In this document: one piece after another, positions 40,471 to 49,955 of the stretch
How the letters are laid out: each line of letters starts with the position of its first letter
How positions within the stretch are numbered: position 1 is the first letter of the stretch
Assembly (NCBI GenBank): GCA_022819905.1
Contig: JAJEGJ010000074.1
Span: 1 to 64,000, forward strand
Length of the DNA stretch: 64,000 bases
Reading direction: 5' to 3'
From: Alphaproteobacteria bacterium
GTDB lineage: Bacteria; Pseudomonadota; Alphaproteobacteria; TMED109
Notes under the pieces: model-generated
Database searches by the model: none
What the model was told of the DNA's origin: nothing
The model's input: the letters and a program-made list of their open reading frames with translations, nothing else
Program-made: the position numbers and the translations under genes

Positions 40471-41418
40471 TCACGCGGTCAGATCACGCAGCATCAGCCG
40501 CCGACCAATCAAGCCAGCGGCTACCGTCTGCATCTGGGCCAGCGTGTCGAGTTCACGCATCCCCTGACGGCCTGCAAACTCGTTCACGTAGCGTTGCAGG
40601 TGTTTCTCGCTCATGTGGTGATAGGTGCCGATGTAGCCCCTCTTGAGCATCGACCAGAAGGATTCAATCCCGTTGGTGTGCGCCATGTCCCGGACATACT
40701 CGGAGACGCTGTGCTTGACCGTCTCATGGTCGCGGGGGAGGCCGCTGTAGGCCGTCGCCTCGTCGGTGTAGACCTTGGCATCGGTCGCGGCGTTAGCAGT
40801 GACGAAGCCTTGCAGGGTCTTGCCGTCGGTGTTCTGCACGACCTTGGCCCGAACCTTCTTTGTGGCGCGATCCTTGACCCCGACGACGGCTGCCTTGCCA
40901 GCGCCGCCACGTCCGGTGCCGGCCAGTTCGCGACGCTTGGAGTTGGACATGTTCTTCCGGCGGCCGCCTACGTAGGTCTCGTCAGCTTCCACCGGCCCGG
41001 CGAAAGGGACTGAATCCTCGTCTGCCCACGCCTCCCGAATCCGGTGGAGCATGAACCATGCAGTTGCCTGCGTTACACCGAGATCGCGGTGCAGGCGCAT
41101 GGACGACACGCCTTTCAGGCTGATGCACTCCAAGTAGATCGCGATTGCCCACTTGCGGAGCGGCACCTTGGAAGCCGCCATAGCTGTTCCCGTCTTGACC
41201 GAGAAGTACTTGCGGCAATCGGTGCAGCGGTAGGGCGATTTGGCATGGCTGCATTCGTGGGTGCGAGTGCTGCCACACCGTGGGCAGAAGCGTTTGCCTT
41301 CTGGCCATACCTGCTGCTCAAACCAGACGCGGGCTGCTTCATCGTCCGGGAACATGTCGAACAACTGCACCATCGTGATGCCGTTGCGGTCGGATTTACC
41401 GGGTGATTTGTGGGCCAT
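40471..41418 (-). CDS. IS1595-family transposase
   Basis: A 315-residue DDE transposase. N-terminal MVQLFDMFPDDEAARVWFEQ and a zinc ribbon (CPRCG, CTDC, about 45-75) recognise the ends; the ISXO2-like catalytic core has VEADETYVGGRRKNM, AKVYTDEATAYSG and HTNGIESFWSMLKRGYIGTY. All expected residues are present. ATG 41418 is chosen because GGAGG lies seven bases upstream; an earlier ATG at 41451 has no such site. It heads the operon that also encodes the methylase and endonuclease. The protein is clearly related to the broken copy at 7400-8386. Confidence 0.93.
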   Translation of the reverse strand: MAHKSPGKSDRNGITMVQLFDMFPDDEAARVWFEQQVWPEGKRFCPRCGSTRTHECSHAKSPYRCTDCRKYFSVKTGTAMAASKVPLRKWAIAIYLECISLKGVSSMRLHRDLGVTQATAWFMLHRIREAWADEDSVPFAGPVEADETYVGGRRKNMSNSKRRELAGTGRGGAGKAAVVGVKDRATKKVRAKVVQNTDGKTLQGFVTANAATDAKVYTDEATAYSGLPRDHETVKHSVSEYVRDMAHTNGIESFWSMLKRGYIGTYHHMSEKHLQRYVNEFAGRQGMRELDTLAQMQTVAAGLIGRRLMLRDLTA

Positions 41419-41464
41419 GTCGCGTCCTCCGTTGCCTGTTCTATATAGCACACGGACCGCTACG

Positions 41465-41489
41465 GAGTCAACCTATCTGTATAATCCCC
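41465..41489 (-). repeat. Right terminal inverted repeat of the R-M transposon
   Basis: Perfect inverted copy of 38681-38705. It lies about 45 bases upstream of the transposase start and may carry part of the operon promoter. Confidence 0.95.
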
Positions 41490-41497
41490 AACCGGAA
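41490..41497 (+). repeat. Target site duplication, right (AACCGGAA)
   Basis: Exact copy of 38673-38680. Confidence 0.9.
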
Positions 41498-42103
41498 AGG
41501 CACAACGCATGACTGCAATGCTCGCGCTGATGCGCTGTTCGTATACCTTGTACTCTTGACCTACTGCTTGCATCTCTCTGTCATGACATGTTCACACCCA
41601 ACCTGTCATCGCCCCTGGTGAAGCTGCGTCGAGCGGACCAACTGCAGAACATGCGACACCTCTGGGCCGCGACAGCCGAAGGTGTCGTGGTGGCCAGTCT
41701 GTTGCTGCTCCTGCTGTTGGTGACGTACGAGATTGCGCTGCACCTTCTTCACGATCTGAGAATCCATCTTGGCTACAGGGAATAGCGGGCCCCTTGCGGA
41801 GGGCGTCCGAGGCGGAAGCCAGCCTGACGGTCGCCGGTGTCGCGGTTACCGGGGCCCGGCCAGCGGCTTCGCCAACGTTCGTGATCGACCCATTCCTGCG
41901 CGCGGCCGCCATCGTGCCGCTGTCGTGAACGGCGCCCGTGGCCACATTGCCAGCCGTCCCCGCGCTCGCGTCCGACCGGCGCGCCGTCGCCGCGTCACCG
42001 TGACGCCCCGCCCCCGAATCACACCCCCGACCCATGTTGCTGGCCGATCGGCCACGCCAACGATGCGCCCATGATGACCTCTAGACTGCGGGAGCAAAGC
42101 ACT
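41498..42103. other. 600 bp before katG; one weak small membrane-protein frame
   Basis: A 65-codon frame at 41588-41785 has a clear hydrophobic run (GVVVASLLLLLLLVTYEIAL) but no ribosome-binding site. Nothing else is seen, including no OxyR-like site. Confidence 0.35.
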
Positions 42104-44332
42104 GTGTTGAAGCGAACGATCTCCATCGCGGCCCTGTTGACGATCGGGATGGTGCCGGCCCTGCCGGTCGATCTCGCGGCCGCCCGGAGCCAAGCACCGG
42201 ACAACGAGTACTGGTGGCCGAACCGGCTGAACCTCGATCCCCTGCGTCGGGACTCCCGGGAATCGAGTCCCGCGGACGCGGACTTCAATTACGCCGAGGC
42301 GTTCGAAAGCCTGGACCTGGATGCGGTAAAGGCCGATCTCGAGAAGCTGATGACGACGTCCCAGCCCTGGTGGCCGGCGGACTTCGGTCACTACGGCCCG
42401 CTCTTCATCCGCATGGCCTGGCACAGCGCGGGCACCTACCGGACCATCGACGGCCGCGGCGGGGCGGACGGCGGCCTGCAGCGCTTCGCGCCGCTCAACA
42501 GCTGGCCCGACAACGCCAACCTGGACAAGGCGCACCGGCTGCTCTGGCCGATCAAGAAGAAGTACGGCCGCGGGATTTCCTGGGCCGACCTGATGATCCT
42601 CGCCGGCACGGTGGCCATGGAGTCGATGGGTTTCGAGACGCTGGGCTTCGCGGGCGGCCGCATCGACGCGTGGCTGCCGGAGGACGTGAACTGGGGCCCC
42701 GAAGGCGAGTGGCTGGCCGCCGATCGCCGCAATGCGGACGGAGAGCTGGATCCTCCCTTCGGCGCCACCCAGATGGGCCTGATCTACGTGAACCCCGTGG
42801 GTCCGGGCGGGAACCCGGACCCGATGGCGGCCGCGCAAGCCATCCGCGAGGCGTTCGGCCGCATGGCGATGAATGACGAGGAGACGGCCGCGCTGATCGT
42901 CGGGGGGCATACCTTCGGCAAGGCGCATGGTGCGGCGGACCCATCCCGGTACGTGGGCCCCGAACCGGAGGGAGACATCATCGAGGCACAGGGATTCGGC
43001 TGGCGGAACCGCTTAGGCGACGGTCATGGTGCCGACACGATCACCAGCGGGCTGGAAGGCGCGTGGACGCACAGTCCCGCCGCCTGGACCCACAACTTTC
43101 TTGAGAACCTGTACGCGTTCGATTGGGTACAGACGCGAAGCCCGGCGGGCGCCATCCAGTGGGAGCCCGCTGACGGGGCGGCGGCGGACTGGGTGCCGGA
43201 TGCGCACGACCCCGTCGTGCGGCACGCACCCATGATGCTCACCACCGACCTCGCGATGAAGGAGGACCCGGCCTATCGGGAGATCACGTCGCGCTGGCTC
43301 GAGCATCCGGAGGAGCTCGCGGACGCCTTCGCCCGGGCCTGGTTCAAGTTGACGCATCGCGACCTGGGTCCGACCTCGCGCTACCTGGGCGATGACGTGC
43401 CCGGCGAGAAGTTCGTGTGGCAGGATCCCATCCCCGAGGTGGATCACGTCCTGATCGACGCCCGGGATGCGGCCGCGCTGAAAGCCGACATCGTCGCTTC
43501 GGGGCTGTCGGGTGCCGAACTGATCCGGGCCGCCTGGGCGTCCGCGTCCACGTTCCGCGGAACCGACATGCGGGGCGGCGCCAACGGTGCGCGAATCCGT
43601 CTCGCACCCCAAATCGGGTGGGCCGCCAACGACCCGGCGGAACTGGCCCGCGTGCTGGAGACCCTCGCGACCGTTCGGCGTGCATTCAACGCGACACAAT
43701 CGGGCGCCAAGCGGGTCTCGCTTGCCGACCTGATCGTCCTAGGCGGCGCAGCCGCCATCGAGCGTGCCGCGGCAGAAGCCGGCTTCGAGGCAGAAGTGCC
43801 GTTTGTGCCAGGCCGCATGGACGCGTCCCTGAAGCAGACCGATACCGACTCCTTCGCCCTGCTTGAGCCGAAGGCGGACGGTTTTCGGAACTACTTCGCC
43901 GACGGAAACGTCCGTTCGCCGGCGGACATGCTGGTGGAGAAGGCGGCACTGCTGACCCTGACGATCCCGGAGATGACCGTACTCGTCGGCGGCATGCGCA
44001 CCATGGGCGGCAATGCCGGGGGCTCGGCCCACGGCGTGCTGACGGATCGGCCTGGGACGCTGAGCAACGACTTCTTCGTCAATCTGCTCGACATGTCCAC
44101 GCAGTGGTCCGAGTCGTCCACCGAGGGGGTCTATACGGGTCATGATCGGGCGACGGGCGAGCGCAAATGGACGGCGACCGCGGTCGACCTGATCTTCGGC
44201 TCGAACGCCGAGCTACGCGCGGTCGCGGAGTACTACGCGGCCGACGACGGGCAGGCAGCGTTCCTGGAAGACTTCATCGCGGCGTGGACCAAGGTGATGA
44301 CCCTGGACCGTTTCGATCTCGAGCGGTTTTGA
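42104..44332 (+). CDS. katG: Catalase-peroxidase with signal peptide
   Basis: A 742-residue haem enzyme that breaks down hydrogen peroxide. The first ~28 residues ([20 protein letters not shown]) look like a signal peptide, so this is probably a periplasmic type. Distal site [11 protein letters not shown] (Arg-Trp-His, about residues 95-105), the Tyr of the Met-Tyr-Trp adduct in [13 protein letters not shown], and proximal His in [12 protein letters not shown] are intact. The C-terminal duplicate domain ([20 protein letters not shown]) has lost the haem site, as usual. GTG 42104 is preferred because GGGAG precedes it and the signal begins there; ATG 42071 adds 11 residues. Confidence 0.95.
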   Translation: MLKRTISIAALLTIGMVPALPVDLAAARSQAPDNEYWWPNRLNLDPLRRDSRESSPADADFNYAEAFESLDLDAVKADLEKLMTTSQPWWPADFGHYGPLFIRMAWHSAGTYRTIDGRGGADGGLQRFAPLNSWPDNANLDKAHRLLWPIKKKYGRGISWADLMILAGTVAMESMGFETLGFAGGRIDAWLPEDVNWGPEGEWLAADRRNADGELDPPFGATQMGLIYVNPVGPGGNPDPMAAAQAIREAFGRMAMNDEETAALIVGGHTFGKAHGAADPSRYVGPEPEGDIIEAQGFGWRNRLGDGHGADTITSGLEGAWTHSPAAWTHNFLENLYAFDWVQTRSPAGAIQWEPADGAAADWVPDAHDPVVRHAPMMLTTDLAMKEDPAYREITSRWLEHPEELADAFARAWFKLTHRDLGPTSRYLGDDVPGEKFVWQDPIPEVDHVLIDARDAAALKADIVASGLSGAELIRAAWASASTFRGTDMRGGANGARIRLAPQIGWAANDPAELARVLETLATVRRAFNATQSGAKRVSLADLIVLGGAAAIERAAAEAGFEAEVPFVPGRMDASLKQTDTDSFALLEPKADGFRNYFADGNVRSPADMLVEKAALLTLTIPEMTVLVGGMRTMGGNAGGSAHGVLTDRPGTLSNDFFVNLLDMSTQWSESSTEGVYTGHDRATGERKWTATAVDLIFGSNAELRAVAEYYAADDGQAAFLEDFIAAWTKVMTLDRFDLERF

Positions 44333-44369
44333 CAGGGCCGGCGCTGACGCCGGTCGGCCAACGCCTCCT

Positions 44370-44525
44370 GCCAGGTGCGGCTCGCTCGGCGCGCCAGCTC
44401 TGCCTCGCGCACCGCGTGCGGGACCTGGCGGCCAAGGCGCCGGAAGACGTCCGGCCCGGGTTCAAGGGACGCGTCAACGCTGTCCACCAGGCGCTGGCAC
44501 GGGCCGTCGTCCACGATCTTTCTTG
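44370..44525 (+). pseudogene. IS256-family (mutator) transposase fragment
   Basis: The plus strand reads RQLCLAHRVRDLAAKAPEDV and RPGFKGRVNAVHQALARAVV, matching the CW-HR-RNLAAKLPEDVR-xFKARVNAVYQAP-RAVARDL segment in the middle of IS256 transposases. The fragment is about 50 codons long with no flanking continuation. Confidence 0.5.
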
Positions 44526-44675
44526 TGGCACGCCCTTTACCCATGGCAGGGTTCCACCATAATTCCGTGCATACGCAGACCGGGCCTTGGCACGGCCTTT
44601 ATCGTCGCGGGAGATGTACAGATATGTGCGCGTTCACCGGGACCCGCCCCTAGATCAGCAGGTGCAAGGCCGGAA

Positions 44676-45860
44676 TTGACGCCAGACACAAAGAATATCC
44701 CCACGGCCTACGCTGAGGGGTGCGTCCGGGGCCGACACGTCGATCCCGACCGGACTGCCGCTTACGTCGCGCACACCATGATCGGCGATCCGCTCGCCGA
44801 CGCCATGATCGCCGAACTCGAGCCGCTCGGACAGGATGAAGCGGCCAGGCTGATCGAGCTCGGCATGCACGATCGCGCGGGCGACGCGCTTCGCGACGCA
44901 CCGGCGTCGGTCAGGGATTTCTTCGCGCACTGTGCCGAACCGCCGACCTGGCTCGACCGGTCCTCATTTCAGCCTGGCTGCCGCATGTTCCACCGGAACA
45001 CGCGGCTGATCCTCGCCGGCATGGTGGCCGGGGTCCTGGTCGAGGGGTTCTCCACCAACATCGCGAAGTCGTTCTTTCTCACCGGTCGGCTGCGTGACCA
45101 GGGCGTGCGCCGGCTGAAGCAGAATAACCGTCACATGCTGGAGATCTTCATGCCCGGCGGCATGGACACGCATGCCGACGGGTGGACGCATTCTGTTCGT
45201 ATCAGGCTGGTGCACGCAAAGATCCGGCAACTCCTGGGCCGATCCGGGGAATGGGACGCGGGGGAGCTGGGCACGCCGATCAGTGCCGCGCATCTGGGTT
45301 TCGCGATCGCTGCCTTTTCCGCGAGGCTGCTGCAGCACCTGCATCGCCTGGGCGCGTCCTTCTCCGAGGAGGAGCGCCGGAGCTTCATGGCGGTGTGGCG
45401 GTATTCGGGCTATCTGATGGGCATTCCCGAAACCATCCTGTACCGCAGCGAGGAGGACGCGCTCGAAGTCTTCCGCATCGGCGGGCTTTGCGAGCCGCCG
45501 CCGTCGGCGGAATCGATCGCCCTCGCGGCATCGCTGATCAATTCCGCGCCGCTGTTCGCCGGTCTTGACGACCGGAACGAGCGCCGGAAGCTCGCCGGCT
45601 ACATCGCGCAGCTGTCACGTGCACTGATCGGTGTCCAACTCGCCGACGAGCTCATGTTTCCCGCGAGTTCCACTTTCGGTGTCCTCTGGAAGTTCCGGGC
45701 GCTGAACCGGGTCGAGAGGATGTTGCGCAAGCTGAACCCCAGGCGCGCCGCGGAAACAGCGAACCTGACCACCATTCTCGAAGTTTCGATGTTCGACGAA
45801 GGGGGAACCAGCTACCGGCTGCCCGATCACGTCTACGCGGAACAATCCTCGCAGTGGTAG
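44676..45860 (+). CDS. Oxygenase-MpaB family (DUF2236) protein
   Basis: A 394-residue protein of the MpaB/rubber-oxygenase-like family, thought to be haem-binding oxygenases. GDPLADAMIAELEPLG, FSTNIAKSFFLTGRLRDQGV, HSVRIRLVHAKIRQLL (His candidates for haem or metal), FMAVWRYSGYLMGIPE and VQLADELMFP follow the family order. It is mostly helical with no signal peptide. TTG 44676 is used as start because a purine-rich AAGG precedes it and no earlier start fits; ATG 44781 is the alternative. No pathway neighbours; substrate unknown. Confidence 0.75.
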   Translation: MTPDTKNIPTAYAEGCVRGRHVDPDRTAAYVAHTMIGDPLADAMIAELEPLGQDEAARLIELGMHDRAGDALRDAPASVRDFFAHCAEPPTWLDRSSFQPGCRMFHRNTRLILAGMVAGVLVEGFSTNIAKSFFLTGRLRDQGVRRLKQNNRHMLEIFMPGGMDTHADGWTHSVRIRLVHAKIRQLLGRSGEWDAGELGTPISAAHLGFAIAAFSARLLQHLHRLGASFSEEERRSFMAVWRYSGYLMGIPETILYRSEEDALEVFRIGGLCEPPPSAESIALAASLINSAPLFAGLDDRNERRKLAGYIAQLSRALIGVQLADELMFPASSTFGVLWKFRALNRVERMLRKLNPRRAAETANLTTILEVSMFDEGGTSYRLPDHVYAEQSSQW

Positions 45861-46357
45861 GACACTTTCGATGACCGGCGGTAGCCGCGGCCTGTCAGCG
45901 CGCGGACCGGACCGGTTCGCCCTCACCAGGTACAAGTCCCGGGCGGCCATGTTGCGCCCCGGGACGATCGATGGGGCGCCGGCTGCGTTTCCCCGAACGG
46001 TGTCTTCGCTGGGCTCGAGCAGCCCCGATCGATGGGTCCAGGCGCAATGTTGGTGCCGATCGGGTGCCGCAACCGGGCCGGCCAGGCGGCGGAGCGGAGC
46101 GGGTTCGGGTCGCGGCTGGATGTGCCTCGTGCATGACCCCGAGCATTGGTACAGTCGCTCGGCGCGGGACGCCCGTGGCCAAACTGTCCGGCGCGGCCTT
46201 TCGCAGGCCACGTGGAGACCGCGTGGCCGCTGCCGATACCGGAATTTCGCACCGGCACGGTCGGGATGACGGCGTCAGGGACCGGTCCTGCCGCCCTCCC
46301 GCCTGGGGGTCTCGCATGGCGGGACCCGCTGCCGGCGCGCCAGCTGCGAAGGTGAGG
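45861..46357. other. 500 bp without a recognised gene
   Basis: Frames here lack start sites and domains. No terminator was identified. Confidence 0.4.
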
Positions 46358-46732
46358 ATGAAACACAACCTGACCCTGGTGATCCTGACCGCGGAACAGA
46401 TCGCGCGCGCCAAGGAGGCGAACGGTCGCCGCAAGCGCATCACGCACGCGCTCGTCTGCGGGCCCTATGGGCAAATGTTCGGAACGGAGAGGGAGTGCCT
46501 CAAGTACTTCACGGAATGGGATCCGGACCACCGGATCGAGGTTGCACCGGGACAGTTTCGGGCACTGTTCGCAGATCTGTTCGACGCGGCGGTGAAGACG
46601 ACTGCCTATCCCATCACCGACTACCGGACGACCCCTGCACTGGCCACACGACTGATGGAAGCCTCCGGCACGGCCCCGCGTGATGCGCCACCGATCCGGC
46701 GACTGCTCGGCCGGCTCTTCGCAGGAGACTAA
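46358..46732 (+). CDS. Uncharacterised 124-residue cytosolic protein
   Basis: MKHNLTLVILTAEQIARAKE, then CGPYGQMFGTERECLKYFTE and PGQFRALFADLFDAAVKTTA. GGTGAGG lies directly before ATG 46358. The pattern suggests a small alpha/beta protein, with the conserved-looking CGPYGQMFGT loop; I know no function for it. Codon use matches neighbouring real genes, so it is probably expressed. Confidence 0.6.
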   Translation: MKHNLTLVILTAEQIARAKEANGRRKRITHALVCGPYGQMFGTERECLKYFTEWDPDHRIEVAPGQFRALFADLFDAAVKTTAYPITDYRTTPALATRLMEASGTAPRDAPPIRRLLGRLFAGD

Positions 46733-48089
46733 CTGCGTCTGCGCCACCGCCGCCGGTTGCGCCAACGGTCGCGCTGGGTGGGCCGGCAGAGGACAGCGGC
46801 GTGACTGCGCATAACCCTGGACGCCGTGATGTGCTGATTCATTTGGGGGCGGTTTCACACCCCGCGCGACCAAGTGAATCCGGACATGCGCGGGCAAGTT
46901 GCCCGTTTCCCCCGGCCCACCAGCCGCCAGAGCACGAGCGGGAGAAGTGCCGCCATCAGGGTCCGTGCGAACACGGTGGCAGTGCTGCGGATACCTTGCA
47001 GGATGTTGCCCTGGCCGGGTTCGAACATCAGAACGGCGGCTCCCCCGCCCTGCTCGCAGTAACCCGTTTCCGACAGCCAGCCTGAACGAGGACGGACGCG
47101 GCGCGCAGATGGAGCGCTAAACGCGCCCTTCGCCCTCCGGAAGGAGGAAGTATGGGTTGATCGCTTCCCCCGATTTCATCGAGACGGCCGCGCCCAGCGG
47201 CGAGCTGTCTTGGGGTGCAGCCGCCTGCAACCCTTCTTCGCCGCGTCGCCACGTCAGATCGCCCATAGAGCCCGAAGCACCAGTACCGACGGCAGGACTA
47301 CCGCGACCCCGGTGAACTGCCCGAAACGGAATGGCAGCAAAGCCGCCGGCTCCGACCATCGACCCGCATCGGGAGCCACTTGGCCGGGCGCCGGCGATCC
47401 TCCTTTGCGCGCGACCCCTAAGTGTCTTCGGGTCGCAAGCGAGAAAGCGGGGAGAGCCACCGGTCGGGGTTCTCCGGTTCGACCGGTTTCTCGCCACGAG
47501 TCGCGAGCGTCCAGGCCAACAACGTATTCGCCAGAGGCGATTCAAGCTCTCGAGACGGGTCGATCAGTGGGAGGGCCAGGGGCAATTTCGTTCTCCTGTT
47601 CCGGCCGCATTGCACACTTGCCCGGATCACCTGGGTTCCCGGCGCGGTCGCCCATCCGGCGCGTCCAGTGCTCGGTGACTAGTGGTGTTGGCTATTCCGA
47701 ACGTGCCGATGCCTGGGAACTGTCTGCCGCCCAGGCTGCGGTGGTCTGGTGGGGGGAGGTGTGGACTTTATCAGACCGGGAGACCTGTGCAGGGAACGCG
47801 TGGGCATCGGTGCAAGTGGCTGACTCTGTGTCCGTAAGCAGGTTCCGACGCAGAGTCCACGGCGAACCGCCGGCGGACCGGAGCCGGCTCGTCGCGCGGT
47901 CGATGGTGACGCCCCCGGCGGCGACATTGCGCCGCCGTCGGTCGACGCTGACGACGAAGCCGCCGGGCGCCGGCACCGAGGTCTCGTCGAGCCGACACAG
48001 GGCTTGTGCGACTGACCTGCACGCTGTCATCGCGTATTGTCGGGACCGGGCAGTCTGCCTGGTTACCACTGCGACACTGGCGGACACCC
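46733..48089. other. 1.36 kb mostly non-coding; one small hydrophobic minus-strand frame
   Basis: At 46855-47028 the minus strand has a 57-codon frame, MFEPGQGNILQGIRSTATVF, with a likely membrane span (TLMAALLPLVLWRLVG). It has no ribosome-binding site. The rest shows nothing. Confidence 0.35.
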
Positions 48090-49955
48090 ATGCGTTTCAG
48101 ATATCGGCGGCGGGCATGGCGCCCGCTCCGTTCGCGCCGACGCGAACTGTCCAACGCGGCACTTCTCAGTCTGCTTTGTTGCACCGGCTGTTTCCATGAC
48201 GCCGCCATGCCGATCCTGACCGACGAGCCCGTCCCGGCCCTGCGTTACACAGCAATCGTCGAAGGGGCGCCCTCCGCCGAGCTCGCCGACCTGGCCGAAC
48301 GCGCGCTGCTGACGTACCGGATGCAGGACCGCGGCGCCCGCAATCGGGTAAGCCTGCGCCGGCGCGTTGCGCACGATGAGCTCCGTCTGGCTGAGCTGCT
48401 GCGATCGCGGGGCTATTTCGGATCCCAGGTGGCGTCCGACGTCGACTTTGCGGCGGACGATCTGGCGCGCGTCCGTTTCCTGGTCGACGCAGGACCGGCC
48501 TATACCCTGATCGAGCACGGTCTCGTGCTCGATTCGGCTACCTCGGCCAGCCTCCCGGAACTGGATGCGGGAGCCCTGGGCTCCCCGGTGGGCGCGGCTG
48601 CGGACGCGGCCGAGATCGTGCGAGCAGAAGAGGCCGCGGTCACTGCGCTCCATGCCGAAGGATTCCCGTACGCCGCGCACCTAGAGCGGGAAGGAATTGC
48701 GGATCCGGACACGGCCACGGTAACGGTGACGAGCACGATTGCCGTCGGGCCCTTCGCCGTGTTTGGCCCGCTGCGGTTCGCAGGGCTTGAGACGGTGCGA
48801 GAGCGCTACCTCTCCACTTACTGGTCCTGGGACGAAGGCGCCCCGTTCGACCGGGCCGTTTTGGGTACGTTCCAGCGGCGGTTGATGGCCACAGACCTGT
48901 TTCGATCCGTATCGGTACGCATTCCCGACGAAGCACCGTCCGGCCGCGAAAGCCCGCTCTCGCTGCCTGTGGTCGTCTCGGTCGAGGAAGGGCCGCGCCG
49001 TCGGGTCGAGGCTGGCGCGCGGTACGACACGGATTTCGGACCCGCAGTGCGTGCCGGCTGGCTGCATCGCAACCTGTTTGGCGCCAATGAATCCGTGCGT
49101 GTGCAGGCGGAGATCGGCCGCGTGCAGCAAGACGTGACGGTCGATGGGCGGAAGCCCCAGTACCGTCGCTCCGGTCAGGTGCTCGCGGGGCAACTGCGCG
49201 CCGGGCGCACGGACGACCATGCGCTGGCAGCGCGGACGGCGACCGGTTCCATCGGGCTGACCCGGGAGCTGACCCAGGCGTGGACAGTCGGTCTTCGGGG
49301 GCTGGTCGAGTTCAGCGCCATTGACGAGCCGGGCGGCACGGTCAACGCCTACCTGGCCGGCGCGCCGGCCTCGGCCACCTACAACCGCACGGACCAGCCG
49401 CTCGATCCCACCATGGGCCTGCGTCTCGAGTTCGAGGCCATACCGTTCGCCGGGAGGCTGGCCGACGCCCAAACCCGCTTCGGCACGTTGGTCGCAAGGG
49501 GATCGATCTATCGGCCGCTCGACGACGATGCGCACATCGTCGCGGCGGGTCGGGCTCGGGCTGGCATGGTGTTCTCGAGGGACCTCGACGGCGTGCCGGC
49601 AACACGGCGGTTGTACGCCGGTGGCGGCGGGTCAGTCAGGGGGTACGCGAAGGCGTCGATCGGCCCGCTCGCCCCCGATGGCACGCCGAGCGGCGGCCGC
49701 TCCGTGCTGGAGGCCGAGGCGGAGTTGCGCATTCGCGTCAGCGAAGACTTCGGTGTCGTGCCGTTTCTCGCCGCGGGGCTGGTATCGGCCGACACCGTGC
49801 CGGACGGTACCGAACCCGTGCGTGCGGCGGCCGGTTTGGGCGTCCGGTATTTCTCGCGGGCGGGCCCGATCCGCCTCGACCTCGCGGTTCCGCTCGACGC
49901 TCAGCCGATCGATGATCCGTGGGCCGTCTACTTCTCGATCGGCCAGGCTTTCTGA
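48090..49955 (+). CDS. tamA: TamA, outer-membrane assembly factor (BamA/Omp85 family)
   Basis: A 621-residue Omp85 protein. After an N-terminal signal (LSNAALLSLLCC, ending near 35) come periplasmic POTRA domains (about 50-300; for example LRSRGYFGSQVASDV and TFQRRLMATDLFRSVSVRIP), then a 16-strand barrel beginning RRVEAGARYDTDFGPAVRAG. RRLYAGGGGSVRGYAKASIG (about 513-532) is the lid/RGF-like loop of the family. The C-terminus ends in Phe (FSIGQAF), the barrel-insertion signal. With TamB, whose gene overlaps its stop, it moves proteins or lipids to the outer membrane. Confidence 0.93.
   Translation: MRFRYRRRAWRPLRSRRRELSNAALLSLLCCTGCFHDAAMPILTDEPVPALRYTAIVEGAPSAELADLAERALLTYRMQDRGARNRVSLRRRVAHDELRLAELLRSRGYFGSQVASDVDFAADDLARVRFLVDAGPAYTLIEHGLVLDSATSASLPELDAGALGSPVGAAADAAEIVRAEEAAVTALHAEGFPYAAHLEREGIADPDTATVTVTSTIAVGPFAVFGPLRFAGLETVRERYLSTYWSWDEGAPFDRAVLGTFQRRLMATDLFRSVSVRIPDEAPSGRESPLSLPVVVSVEEGPRRRVEAGARYDTDFGPAVRAGWLHRNLFGANESVRVQAEIGRVQQDVTVDGRKPQYRRSGQVLAGQLRAGRTDDHALAARTATGSIGLTRELTQAWTVGLRGLVEFSAIDEPGGTVNAYLAGAPASATYNRTDQPLDPTMGLRLEFEAIPFAGRLADAQTRFGTLVARGSIYRPLDDDAHIVAAGRARAGMVFSRDLDGVPATRRLYAGGGGSVRGYAKASIGPLAPDGTPSGGRSVLEAEAELRIRVSEDFGVVPFLAAGLVSADTVPDGTEPVRAAAGLGVRYFSRAGPIRLDLAVPLDAQPIDDPWAVYFSIGQAF

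Larger units (their letters stand above)
38681..41489 (-). mobile_element. IS1595-family transposon carrying a restriction-modification system
   Basis: 2809 bp bounded by perfect 25-bp inverted repeats (tips GGGGATTATACAGATAGGTT) and an exact 8-bp target duplication, so it is intact and probably recent. All three genes are on the minus strand in the order transposase, adenine methyltransferase, NotI-like endonuclease. Nothing else fits inside: the methylase starts seven bases after the transposase stop, and the endonuclease stop falls in the left terminal repeat. Some IS1595 members are known to carry passenger genes; a full restriction-modification pair makes this a self-mobile addiction unit. 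Confidence 0.95.

Noticed and set aside
47671-47700. CTCGGTGACT with following bases as another thrS fragment
   Set aside because: Only about ten matching bases in a row; too short to claim.
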